This document shows, one piece after another, positions 11,268 through 22,369 of a stretch of 64,000 bases of DNA. This DNA is from Phycomyces blakesleeanus NRRL 1555(-) (Eukaryota; Mucoromycota; Mucoromycetes; Mucorales; Phycomycetaceae). The stretch is from the NCBI RefSeq assembly GCF_001638985.1, contig NW_017265136.1, positions 3,020,150 to 3,084,149 on the forward strand. Reading direction: 5' to 3'. Every line of letters begins with the position of its first letter. The stretch's first letter is position 1. The position numbers and the translations under genes are program-made. The notes below the pieces were generated by a model. It ran no database searches and had not been told where the DNA came from. It was given only the letters and a program-made list of their open reading frames with translations.

Positions 11268-13072
11268 TGTGAATAATAAGAATAGCTTGTTTTTTTTAAA
11301 TCCAAAGGGGCTATTTATATTATGTTTAATTTGGGCTTTAAGTTTTATTCTTTCTCAGAGAACACCATGATCTATTACGTAACAAGAACAGCTTTGAATG
11401 TTTCCACTCTTGTTGTGAGTATTTTATGTGTTTCTTTAATTTAATTTTCAATCCATGTTTTATTCTTATATTATGTATTAGTATTTGAATAATATGATTT
11501 TATACTATACTCTGTTTTTCATATGTATTAGCTGCTGGCATAGTGCAACTGCGTTTTCTTTCAATTCTAAGTTACAGACAAAAATTATTTTTTGATTTAT
11601 TTATTTTTAAAAAAAAAACCCCGAATTCGTATTTAATAGAATAACCGCGCCCCTCTTTTTTATTTTCTCTTTCTTTAACCTGCTCTTCTCATTTTGTCTC
11701 TTTTTATATGTCTTGGTAAGCTTACTCTTAAGATCTCAACTTTTATTAATACTTTTGGCTTTTAGAATCATCTTAATATATATTAGATAAACAATACACT
11801 CAACAAGCATTCAAAACAGTACAGGTAATAAACAATCTCCTAACTAAAATGATACACCTTGCTGACTAAATATTTTTTATTTTTAAAATGATAGGGCTTC
11901 TATCCATTTTGTAATAAAAGATATTTTGCTCTTGACACTATATACTTTCTGGTATTTTCAGTCTATGAAAAGGTAATATATATATAACTCAACTTAAATA
12001 ATGTAACTTATCAATTCTTCTTCTCAGATAAATATGTCACGCCTTTTTTTCAAGTCATACTGGTTTGCCCCCTTTTGCAAACGCGTGTCTATAATATGTA
12101 AGTAATTCAAGTGTCTTTACAATCAAAGCGTACATATTAATAAAGTTGTTTATTTTATTTCTTGCTTTTTATTTAAAAGAAAATATCAATCAAACGGATT
12201 TTTATTCTATCGCGAGATTTGTTATGAACCCCCATAAATGATCTAGTAAGTATGTTATTTCATTTTATTTCATAAAGAAACCTGTATTAATACTTCGGTA
12301 TCTTTTTTTGCTCTAAGCTAATGTAGTTCCAAACAAACGTATTCTCCAAGAAAATACCAAGGATTTCATTTTCAGTTAAAGAAGTGTAAAACCAAAAAAC
12401 GTGCCGAATACATGAAACCGATAAGGTAGAGAAGTATAGTATAAGTTAGGTCATCCAATGTATTCAAGCCGTCCAATAAATGAAAGTATAACATGTATAC
12501 AAGTCGTACTATTCGGATACACACTTTTAAAGAAGTATTAGTGGTCTATATTAAATAGCTAAATATATTTTCCAACCATTCAAAAATCAATAAAAACCAT
12601 TTTTTCCATGAGATTCTATTTCAAATGCGTCATCTCTTGATGATGTCAACAAGATCTATTTAAGTTTTTTTTTACAATCATTCATTTGAATGCTGGTTCC
12701 TGTCAGATTTCAGACTGATTCTAGGTCGATTTTAGTGAGGTCTATCCAATAATATCATGTAATTAAAGCAAATAAAATTTTTTAAGAGGTAGAGAGTTCA
12801 AAGCCAATTCTATAACAAGTAGGGTTTAGGTACGGTTTGAAGTTATGGGTGAATATATAACCAGAATTACAGACAATTATAACATTTCAAGAAAAGGGGG
12901 AATTATAACTCTCAATTTATCTATTGATTTTAGTATCTATAATCTCATCATTTGGTTAACTAAATGAACCAATTTTTGTAACAAATACCGAACTATAATT
13001 GAACATAAACCACCGATTTTTGGAGGATTTAAACAAAAATTAAGCTACTTAAATCGGTTGTCTTTTGCAGTG
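11268..13072 (+). other. CACTG-1 right region: short exon-like segments and subterminal sequence
   Basis: A pyrimidine-rich leader (about 11650-11705) is followed by ATGTCTTG and a GTAAG donor at 11716. Exon-like segments then lie between acceptor and donor consensus sites at 11766-11824, 11895-11972, 12028-12097, about 12181-12252 and on toward 12320. No long reading frame results from joining them, so a spliced non-coding transcript or a decayed small gene is possible. The same arrangement occurs in CACTG-2 and CACTG-3. From 12350 to 13072 nothing gene-like is seen; the terminal repeat ends at 13072. Confidence 0.45.
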
Positions 13073-13075
13073 CAA

Positions 13076-14639
13076 GAGCACAACATCTTTGCATAGCTAC
13101 CTACCTTTACTGGGTTTTCATTCTATGATCTGGATGAGATGCACTTAATTGGACATGGTATAGGAAAGCTTGTTTACAAGTTAATAGTACTAACAAATTC
13201 TATCACATCTACCAATAATTACTACCCAAGAACTGCTGATAGATTTCTTCTCTTAAAAGATTGATATATCTTTTCCTTGCAAAAAAAAAGATGTATTGTC
13301 AGCTGGTCAGTGTATCGAGTTGTCCCAATCAAAAATCCATGTTTTTATTTCAAGGCAGTTAAGATAATCTGATGCTTAAGACCAAAGGCACGAGGGCAAT
13401 TGATTATATTAATTTTTTATTGTATATAGTCTCCACTCTCCTTGTATCTTTTTTCACAAAAGTTGCTACTCAAAAAGCATGTCTTGCTTTGATAAGACGT
13501 TGTTCTATTTCACTATAATAGAACATGAATAAGAAGTTAATTTTTGAAATGGAAAATAAACTTTAATGTATTCTCTAGTTTTTTTTTAATAATAATAATA
13601 ATAATGCTGATGCTTATCTTTCTTTATCTATAGTCACTTTAGTATCTGGCACCAGTTTTTGCAAGCTGAGATCACCAAAAACAACATATCTATAAGTGTA
13701 TTTTCTCTAGTAAACCATTACTTGACACACATTGGATATATGACAAGAAAGGTTAGAAATCTCTGGGTGTATAACACTAGATCTATGGAAAGAACGATTG
13801 GAAGATACTTAAAACTGATCGAAAGTAGAGTATTCTGTGATAAAAATGCTGGAAACTTGGTCAAAAGGCTCACAATACATAGTTACTTAAATTGTGCATT
13901 CAACATAGAACAGCAGCTGGATTCTATCAAGCCAAATCAAACATCTCTCACCGATTACTCAGAACTTCCCCACACAGCCAAAATCACCAGTTGTGGAGTC
14001 CTTTTGACCAATTGAGTTAATTGGCTCAATTCATTCCTATACCCACGCTCATAAAAGAGTTAACAGCATATTATACCCAATCAAAATGCACTTTTTCCAT
14101 TGATTTGCGTTATACATTGGAAACTGTCAAACTTGCTGTGCGTGCTTGGATCAACAACCATGTATATGACTCTGAGATGTACATGCAAAAGAGATCGGAA
14201 GTTCATCATAGAAATCACCATGTGAGATTCAATGCCATTTATCAAAAGTGAGTCAATCTATGAGTCAAACATTTTGATGTAAATAAAACTAATACTAATT
14301 GTGAATTCTAGTCACAACTGCTGGTACGTTGACTCTGTATTGTTCTATTTCGCTCACTGCCCTTTTGATGACGAGAGCTGCAGGCAGTTTCTTGTGTTGG
14401 TGAGTGTAATGAAGAAACATTCAGCAGCTGAATATGACAGCAATATACCCATTGTGATCATAGACACAAATTTGGTCACACAAAGGCTTGTTGTTATTAG
14501 CCTGAATGACATACAGAATAAAGTCGGTTTGATTCAATCAGTTGAATGCCCTATGAAGTATAAAGTAGTCACATCATACTATATATTCAATGAAGACATA
14601 AAAAGTACTGCTGGCAAATTGAGATATATTAAACTGTAA
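13076..14639 (+). pseudogene. Type A tnp2-like transposase, C-terminal fragment
   Basis: The gene interrupted at 4989 resumes immediately after the target duplication. Removing one CAA copy puts NTNIQ and EHNIFA in one frame; a TAG follows, then LPTFTGFSFYDLDEMHLIGH, the region that carries a catalytic Asp in tnp2 proteins. After further exons, 13659-14639 reads LTHIGYMTRKVRNLWVYNTR and SMERTIGRYLKLIES, where the Glu of SMER is the expected last catalytic residue, then a C-terminal tail to about 14639. Stops and frame changes (for example near 14014 and 14250) show decay. AATAAA-like signals follow. A (TAA)n microsatellite lies at about 13590-13605. Confidence 0.7.
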
Positions 14640-14668
14640 ATACCCTTTATACATATTTTTATCTTCTT

Positions 14669-15212
14669 AGGTGCTCTCGGAATTGTTTTTTAATAAAGAA
14701 TTTTTTATCGAAAAACAATAATGTTCCTATTTTACAGTATATTTTTTTCAAAAAAAGAATAATATTTTTAAAGACCATAATTTTTATATCTGCTCTCTAG
14801 CAGGGATAAAAAAAATTTAATATCCAAAAATAGATGTATATTTTTATTACTATCAGAATATCTTTGGAGAATTGCTTTTATATTACTGTTATATATCATT
14901 TTCAGGGTTTTCTTTGCTATACAAACCAGTAATTTCTACTCAAAATAGTACATAGTATGCTATCTTGCACCAACTGCTTTGCTTAAAATCGAATATTACA
15001 TGCTTTCTGATAGAGATAAAGTCACAAGAAAAAGCATTCCTTTAATATGCTTTCAAATAAATTTATATCTTTGAAGTATAGTACTGACTATAATACTAAT
15101 GCATTATTCATTACATGACATCTATATTTGACATATATTAATCTTCTAAAAAACAAACATTATTGTTTTTCGATAAAGAATTCTTTATCAAAAAACAATT
15201 CTGAGAGCATCT
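14669..15212. mobile_element. MITE-like element with palindromic terminal repeats (544 bp)
   Basis: Terminal inverted repeats of about 54 bp start AGGTGCTCTCGGAATTG on the left and, on the complement of the right, AGATGCTCTCAGAATTG. Each arm contains its own near-palindrome (TTGTTTTTTRATAAAGAATT and its mirror TTTTTTATCGAAAAACAA), so each end alone can fold into a hairpin. CTT at 14666-14668 and 15213-15215 is a possible 3-bp target duplication. No coding sequence inside. Confidence 0.75.
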
Positions 15213-15237
15213 CTTCTCTTTGATATTTTTATAAATA

Positions 15238-15691
15238 GAAGAGGTGTTATCTAATAGAAAAAGTGTGGCTGCTAAAAAATAAAGATTGGACAAACCCAGT
15301 AAAAAACAAAGCACTCTGGCAGCAGTTGTAGAAACTTATCAATTGATGAGAACATCATACTGTGTCAAATATAAAAAAAATAAATCCTCATAAATTTCAA
15401 TCTTTTTTTTTAATAAATTTGATCTTTAAAGATTGCATAAATTAATTACATATACAATAGACACTCTTGGTTACCCTATACCTTAATTTGAGAGTGAGAG
15501 AATAAGCTTGATTTTGAGAAAATATTTAATGGAAAATGTTAGTGGAAAATTATGAAATTCGTAATTTTCCGTATACATTTTCCACTAAATTGTGTCAACC
15601 AAGAAAAATGTATAACAATTATTGGAAATTAAATCGCCGTTTCCATTAAAAATGAAAAAATATTCAATTTTCCACCAGATAACATCTCCTC
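15238..15691. mobile_element. MITE-like element flanked by TA (454 bp)
   Basis: Ends read GAAGAGGTGTTATCTAATAG and, on the complement of the right, GAGGAGATGTTATCTGGTGG, similar over about 25 bases. TA flanks both sides (15236-15237, 15692-15693), as in Tc1/mariner-type MITEs. Further inverted pieces lie inside, such as GGAAAATGTTAGTGGAAAAT near 15531 facing TACATTTTCC near 15590. No coding sequence. Confidence 0.65.
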
Positions 15692-16214
15692 TAATAACAA
15701 TAAAAAACTTTTTGTTTTATTAATAATTAAAATATACTTTTATTTTAGCAAATTAAAACAGATAAAAATAAAATAGAGAGCAAGTCATATAAATTAGATA
15801 TATAAAGTAACTATAGAGATTTACCATCATTTTAAAAAATAACTTCAAGATGATGTTCATTTACAATGAAAGGGAAAAATAAATGCAAAGTAAAAATTGA
15901 GCAAAATAAAATATAAAAAAAAATCAATTTAAATCTCGTACTTTTGGTAAATTAGTGGGAAAGATAGTTGGTCTGTCACATTGATTAGTGGTTTTGTTAA
16001 AATATAACAATCTTGACAATGAGACCAAAAAAGGTTTTACAATTTCAAATAAAAAATAAATAAATCAAGTTGTTATACTCTCTATAGGATATATATGTAA
16101 AAAAAAATGTTTTTATTATGTTATTTTGCTCTTAAATACAACTTTATCTTTTTCACTTTTTTTTAATATTTGTACTAAACCCTAGAACTGATTTGATTGG
16201 TTAATTAAAATAAA
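15692..16214. other. AT-rich stretch, no gene seen
   Basis: Between the second MITE and the proposed Helitron 3' end. Very AT-rich; no reading frame, repeat or terminal motif stands out. It may be the remaining right flank of the type A element. Confidence 0.4.
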
Positions 16215-16247
16215 TTAGTGGTATATCCGCTACTAATGGTAGCGGCC
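16215..16247 (-). repeat. Candidate Helitron 1 3' terminal hairpin
   Basis: On the minus strand CCGCTAC-CATTA-GTAGCGG forms a perfect 7-bp stem with a 5-nt loop, followed 8 nt later by CTAA and then T. This matches the hairpin-CTRR-T layout of classical Helitron 3' ends. Helentrons often lack CTRR, so the exact border is uncertain. Confidence 0.45.
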
Positions 16248-16564
16248 ACATCAATTTCATTTATAGTGTTAGTAAACATTTAGTTCTTTAAAGTAAACTT
16301 ATCAGAGTATTTAAAGCAACTAAAAAGATACAACCAAATAAAACCATCTCAGCTTAGACCAAAGTCTATATCAAGTAAGATGTTCTATATTCCGATATAT
16401 CCAGTTTTCTCTTTTTTCTTGTGTGAATTTATTTTGGTTTTATTTGTATAAAAAAACATAAAGCATAGAGAACAGAAAACATAGAGAAGTGGGCATGTAA
16501 ATATAATTATGTAAATAAGTAAAAAATAAAAGCATAAAGAATAGTATAAAATAATTAGTATAAT

Positions 16565-16708
16565 TTACATAAATTTTGCCCACAAAGGAGAATGGTAACT
16601 GGTCAAAGATATATATCTTCCTGAATCCAGCACTGGCATAGTTGAAAAGATGTTGTCAATAAGAGTATTCTGGCTTGTTGTTGATTGAATAGTGTTAGGA
16701 AGTGTAGT
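16565..16708 (-). pseudogene. Helitron 1 endonuclease domain, C-terminal fragment
   Basis: Reads TLPNTIQSTTSQNTLIDNIF, then VLDSGRYISLTSYHSPLW and a stop at 16565. This is the C-terminal end of the exonuclease-endonuclease-phosphatase (EEP) domain found in Helentron and CR1-type proteins (the TLIDNIF...SYHSPLW pattern). Its partner ends NNRNMTT at 24283. Deleting CACTG-2 and one AGT copy joins the two in one frame. Confidence 0.8.
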
Positions 16709-17522
16709 CACTGCAAAAGGAGGGTGGATTCGGTCGAATTTTATTTTTTGAATTTTGGCAAAATTTGGAAAAATATTTCAAACACCATCGTTTTTCAATA
16801 TATTTTTTTCTTGAGATGGGAATTCGCAATTTTTTCTGATTATATTAAATAAACACAGATACAAACACAAATATTTATTAATTAGGCAATAAATCGCACA
16901 ATTGTCTTAAAAAATATATGTTTCGATTGACTTGGCAGAAAAATAAAAAATAAAAATAAAATATTAAATGTTAAATGTAGTATTTAATTATTTTTCTGGA
17001 AGGAAAAACTTGTTGTTACAGATGCACCTAATTTAGACTCAATAATATTTTTATTGCATCGCAAAAAATACCGAATTTTATTAGAATATAATAATGTATG
17101 ATATATGACTTATTTTTAATAAGAAAGTATATCAAAAAAAATTGAAAAAAAGAGCAAGAATTGATGTCATAAAAAATACAAGAAAAAGAAAATCCAAAAA
17201 AGGCCACTTGCCAAAATGAGCGAGAATTGATGTCATGTTAAAAAAACGCGAAAGAGAAAAACTACGCCATTATATCAGTGATTATTAAATTGAAGCCCCA
17301 TTAATAATCAGGCACACTTTTTTTAAGAAAAGATCGCTGCATCAAAATCCATTTGTAATTCTTACTAATAGGGACGGTAAGCTCAATGTAGTCAATGACA
17401 TAGTGAACAAGATATATCAACTCATTATTAATGACAAAAATAAGAGACATATAAAAGATGAAAATAAAATATAGTATACACCTCTTTATTATTTTATTAT
17501 TATTAATATTATTCTTACTGTT
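16709..17522. other. CACTG-2 left subterminal region
   Basis: Contains the terminal repeat and the paired ARAATTGATGTCAT repeats near 17153 and 17220. TATA-like sequence (AAAATATAGTATACACC, near 17465) lies about 55 bp before the transposase start and could be its core promoter. No gene. Confidence 0.55.
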
Positions 17523-20500
17523 ATGAATTCTACAACTAAAATCTACACTGTTATGTGTACATGTTCATCATGTACCAAAAATGCAATTAGTGGAATTTTG
17601 CAAAATGCACAGACCTTTAAGTGTCATAATAATGCTGATAAGTTATTAGACATTGGCCCAAAAAATCGAGGTAAATGACATTTGAGTAGTATGCGCATTA
17701 CTGGATAAATTGTAATCTAATATTTTTTTTGTTAATTATCAGTTAATACAGAAGTTATCAAAGAAGAGACAGACGTTGAGAGGGTAGATGTATCTGAAAC
17801 ATCGATTGATTGTGAGTATAAAATTTCTTTTTAATAAATCATAATTTAGATAGCTAATAGTCTGGTTTTACTATAGATGAAGACAATTATTCTATTGTAT
17901 CAGCCGAAACTACCGTACAGAGTGTACCTTTTTTGAGAGAAGACCAGATTTTTCAATTCGAAGAGTCTGATGTTGAGACAACATCATTGGCTTCTGACAA
18001 TGACGATCCTGATTCAAGCAATGAGTCTGAAGATGAGAGCAAAGTTGAGGTTGCTGGTGTTGAAGATTTTGAAGACATGGTTGCTTCCAGTATGCATACA
18101 TTTAAAAAAGAAATATACATAAATTGTATTACAAATAATTAACAGAAATACTTGCCTTTGTAGTTGCTTCTTTGAAAATTCATGAAATGTCTCAAACAAG
18201 CCAATTCATGGCTCTATTTGGCGTTATCTTTCAGGCGTTTTACTTGGTTCAAGCAGGTAGAACTGCTATGTTGAAATTCTTCTGCCATCTTCTTGTTGCC
18301 TTTGATAAGGATACCGATCTCCCACTCACCATTGATGTATTAAAGACTATGACTGACTTTAATTTCATGACAAAAAGCATTGTCAAATACACCGTCTGCA
18401 ACAAGTGCTTTGCAATTTACCTACCAGGCAATCGCCAACCAAATTGCACATTCGAAAAATACACAACCACACCACCAACATACTGCGGAAATCCTCTTTT
18501 CTCTGACACCAAAGCTGATCGCGCCGTCCCTCTCATGGTTTTTCCATACAACTCGCTCAAGAATGCATTGGCACAGCATTTCGCCAAACCTGGGTTCGAG
18601 CATCAAATCGTTCAATGGAGATCAAGGGAAACCGTAAACAGTACCTTGTTGGACGTCTGTGATAGTGCAATGTGGTCTGAGCTCCTTGATGAAGATGACG
18701 AGCCTTTTGTGAATCACGACCATTCTTTGATGTTGACATTGAATGTGGATTGGTTTCAACCGTTCGAGGGTCGTACACATGCAAGTGGGGCCTTGTACCT
18801 GTCAATGAACAACCTGCCTAGGGAAGAAAGAATGAAGCTGGAAAACATTATCCTTGTCGGTGTCATGCCTGGTCCAAAGAAAGCAAAGATCGACCAGATG
18901 AACAACTTCTTGGAACCTCTGGTAGACGAGCTGGTAGAGTTATACGGCAGCATAACTATGAAAACTCCAGAGTTCCCCAATGGTACTAGTATCCGCGCTG
19001 CTCTTATGTGTGTTGCTTGCGACATACCTGCTGCAAGAAAGACTGCTGGATTTACAGGATTTGCAAGTACAAACGCCTGTCACATATGCAAGCGTCATTT
19101 CACTGTTGTTGCTGGAACAAGTAAGATCAATTATTCTGGATTCGATCATGAGAACTGGGTCTCCCGAACAAAAGAGGAAAATGCAACCGAAGCTGAGATG
19201 TGGTTCTGCGCAGAATCTGATGCAGAGAGAGCTGTTTTGGAGAAGCAGCATGGCACCCGTTTTTCTGAGTTGCATCGCCTACACTACTTTGATCCCGTCC
19301 GATGCACGATTGTTGATCCCATGCACAATTTGTTTCTTGGGACAGCAAAGCGTATGATCAGTGTTTGGAAAGACCTGAGGTATCTCCCAACTGCTGTTCT
19401 CGTCCGTATGCAACGTCTTGCCGATGGTATTCTTGTTCCTCCTGGGTATGCCGTTTTATCAACAAAGATCGAATCTGGTTTCCCGTATATGAAGGCAGAC
19501 GAGTGGCGATCGTGGTGTCTGATTTATTCGTTGGTGGTAATAAAAGACGCTTTGCCTGAAGACGACTACAAAAACTGGACTCTCTTTGTAAAAGCATGCC
19601 GAAAGTTGACCGGTCCTTCAGTCACATATTCAGAAATTGACAGCGCACACCAGCTCCTTGGAGAATTCGGAAAAGAGTGTGAGACTCTTTATGGAGAGAG
19701 CAGCATCACGCCAAATATGCACTTGCATATGCACTTGCATGAGTCAATGCTTAATTTTGGTCCGGTATACGCATTCTGGCTGTATAGCTTCAAGAGATAC
19801 AACGGCAAGTTGAAGAACATCAAGACGAACTGTCGCAATGGTCTTGAGGTCACCTTCATGAGAGTTTTCCTGGAGAAAGCATTCATTGGTAGCTTTCTTC
19901 GAGCGTATTCTACCAATCTTTCATCACCACTGATAGAGTTCCTTGAGGGGGTTGCCCAAGTAAAATCAAATTCCGACAGCTCTTCTCCCTTGAATTTGGA
20001 TGCTGGCCACCCTCCTGCGTTGCCATTTAGCTTAGCAATGTTCCAGCAAGCTGCTACAAATCCATGGTACAATGTCACCGGAAGTGAGGCCTTGCCCCCG
20101 ACCACATTGCCAATCAAGTTGCAGCCTTTGACTATGATGAAGGAATATCACTATCAGTGGTTATTTGAATTCTATGTCAAGGCTTACCGGAGTACAAGTG
20201 TTTCCTTCTGTGTGGTAGGGAGAATCCCAATTGGTGAGGATGTATTTGTGAACAATCGGATTCAAAAGGTGAAGAAGATTTCATTGCTGGGGCAAGAGTA
20301 CTGCAGTGGTGAAAAGAAGAAGCGCGGGTCTTTTGTGAGGGTATTGTTTCTTGAGAGAACAAATGACGATGTATCTGAATTCCCTGGTCAAATAGAGTAT
20401 TTATTTACTCATACCATCAAGATCGGTGGAGTCAAAAGAGTGTCAACGTTCGCATTCATTAAATGGTTTCCCGCCTACCATTCAAGTAGTCATCAGCCAT

Positions 20501-20670
20501 TAGCTGATCAAGGTCTGCAGTTGTGGGACAAGGGATTTATGGAAGAAGATGCTTCGTGCATTGTTCCAGTGCATCGTCTGCATTTATGCTTTGCGTTGAC
20601 TACGCATAAAATGCAGAGTGGGACGCAAAAGCACCTGGTTATTCCACTGCCTAGAAAAGTAGTCACATAA
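17523..20670 (+). CDS. tnp2-like transposase of CACTG-2, intact
   Basis: Exons 17523-17670, 17743-17811, 17877-18089 and 18164-20670, all phase-1 introns of 64-74 nt, give 979 in-frame codons with stop. Exon 1: CTCSSC motif followed by CHNNAD. Exon 3: long acidic run (DNDDPDSSNESEDESK). Exon 4 core: NVDWFQPFEGRTHASG, ENIILVGVMPGPKK, CDIPAARKTAGFTGF, CHICKRHF (zinc Cys pair), DPMHNLFLGTAKRMI, MKADEWRSW, NMHLHMHLHE, YSFKRYNGKLKNIKTN. In the last, Lys replaces the Glu seen in CACTG-1 and -3 (FERYNG); if that Glu is catalytic the copy may be impaired despite its open frame. Acts in the nucleus on the CACTG ends. C-terminus ends HLVIPLPRKVVT, conserved in the family. Confidence 0.9.
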
Positions 20671-21282
20671 AAAAATAAATAACAACTATTTAGGTTACCA
20701 GTATAAATAATTATAATACAAGTTTTTTTGACTGTAAAAAGGTTTAGCTTTATTTATATCTGTATTCTTATTTAGTTTTAACATTACTTCTTTATTAAGT
20801 ATTTAAAAGAGCAATAGTAAATTATATTACCAGTTTTTTTTTACTATTAACAAATAGTAAAAACCATTATTTATTTCTCTTGCTTCTATCAATAATATAA
20901 AAGACAAAAAAACTTGTATATTTAATACCCGACATTTACCATTTTCTTTGCCTTTATTACATATTCTTGCTAATATCGGTATTATAATTTCCAATAAAAA
21001 AAAACGAGGATAAAACAATCAGGGTTATATAATTAAATAATTGCTTTGTATATATATTTCTTTTATTAATTGGCTTTAAAATAAAATAAAATAAAATAAA
21101 ATAATAATTTATTATTTTGATTTTTGATTTTGTCTCTTTCTTTCTCCTTTTATTTATATATTAATTGCTTCTCATCTTGACAATACCGCCTGATTATATT
21201 TTACCACTTCACCCCACATCATTCAACACAATCAATAAAAATTATTAAAGTACTATATTCACTTTGTAAACAAAATAACAAT
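20671..21282. other. CACTG-2 region between the two convergent 3' ends
   Basis: Very AT-rich; AATAAA-type polyadenylation signals for both directions, including an (AAAAT)n run at 21078-21103. No gene seen. Confidence 0.55.
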
Positions 21283-22369
21283 TTATTGTTGGCATGTGTG
21301 AATCCAAGCAGCAACAAGTGCCTTTTTCTCATTTGATAACTTGGTGTTTCTCAAAATAACTAGATAGACAGAATTGCCAATGACATCTGATCCCTTGTTA
21401 GCAAGTCTCTGTTCCTTCAAAACAGTAAAGTATTCATCCACCTGCATTATAATATAAATACTTTTGAGTTAGAAGTATTAAAAAAATAACTTTTATCATG
21501 AGAGCCTTACCAAGGGATGTCTATTTCTAGGAGTATATCTAGTTTTATTTTTCTCCTCATCTGACTCAATATCAGACAACATGTCATAGTCCAGAAGGTC
21601 AACGACAGTCTCACCAAACGTAGACTCAAGGTTTGCCTTGTCAGCTAAGTGAATTGCCTTGTAGTCTGCAAGAATCTGAAAAAAAAGTTAAAATAGTTTA
21701 CACAAAAACTGTTGACTATACTTACGTTTCTCTTTCTTGACCGGCATCGAGAAATCCGATTTTGTCGAGCTATCTTTTCTGGCAAAGCTTTTGCCCTTTG
21801 AAGCATATACAAAATATGTCTTCGGGTTTTCTCTTCCACAACTGCAGACGAAACAGACTTTACTTCAGCTTGCTGATGTGTGTAGCTCTGCACTACATCA
21901 GCAATGGGACGGTTGGATGTTGAGAAGGCGCCCTCATTGACTGTCAATGGCATTGTTGCCAGAACTGCTCGTGTTTGAGAACGGATCAATCTCTGCAAAA
22001 TATAATGTAAGTAACTTTGCAATATTCTATTACTAGTATATATCCTACCGAAACCGTTGGAAGGCGGTACTTTATATATTCTCCTGTAGTAAGAGCCTGA
22101 CCGATGGGACTATGGTTCGAATTGTTATTCTGGCCATTGGTTGCTCCCATGTTGTGGTAGACCTTCTCCAGAAGTGAATGAGATTCATTCAGTCGGGTGC
22201 TCATGGTGGACAAAGTGGACAGGACAGTACCATCTAGCTCTGCGCTAACTGTCAAGCTGGGAAGAATTTCCCGTTGTCTTGTGCTTGCTGCTGTCCCAGC
22301 GGTTTGTTGAACAGACTTTTTTGTAGTCGTCTTTTTCGTTTTTTTGGATTGCTGCGTATTAGAAGACAT
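21283..22369 (-). CDS. CACTG-2 accessory protein (unrecognised family), 4 exons, intact
   Basis: Minus-strand exons 22369-22049, 21992-21726, 21675-21511 and 21441-21283 give 304 in-frame codons. Exon 1: Lys/Thr-rich start (MSSNTQQSKKTKKTTTKKS), possibly a nuclear targeting tract, then a helical segment (STLSTMSTRLNESHSLLEK). Exon 2: basic and helical (VVEEKTRRHILYMLQRAK through SRCRSRKRN). Exon 3: the family acidic motif DYDMLSDIESDEEKNKT; the WRSEE motif of other copies is not obvious, with RNRHPL at the splice. Exon 4: VDEYFTVLKEQRLANKG to the C-terminal CQQ. Convergent with the transposase, about 610 bp apart. DNA-end binding or regulation of the transposase is a guess from context. Confidence 0.8.

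Larger units (their letters stand above)
4990..13072 (+). mobile_element. CACTG-1: complete EnSpm/CACTA-like transposon
   Basis: The left end reads CACTGCAAAAGACCACTGAT and the complement of the right end reads CACTGCAAAAGACAACCGAT, 13 identical bases followed by an imperfect match. CAA at 4987-4989 is repeated at 13073-13075, giving a 3-bp target duplication as in CACTA elements. Contents: tnp2-like transposase (5810-8998), convergent accessory gene (10034-11267), and a string of short exon-like segments (about 11650-12350). Apparent length 8083 bp includes a 100-N gap and a flanking direct duplication of about 870 bp that is probably an assembly artefact. The transposase holds stop codons, so this copy is unlikely to be autonomous. 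Confidence 0.9.
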
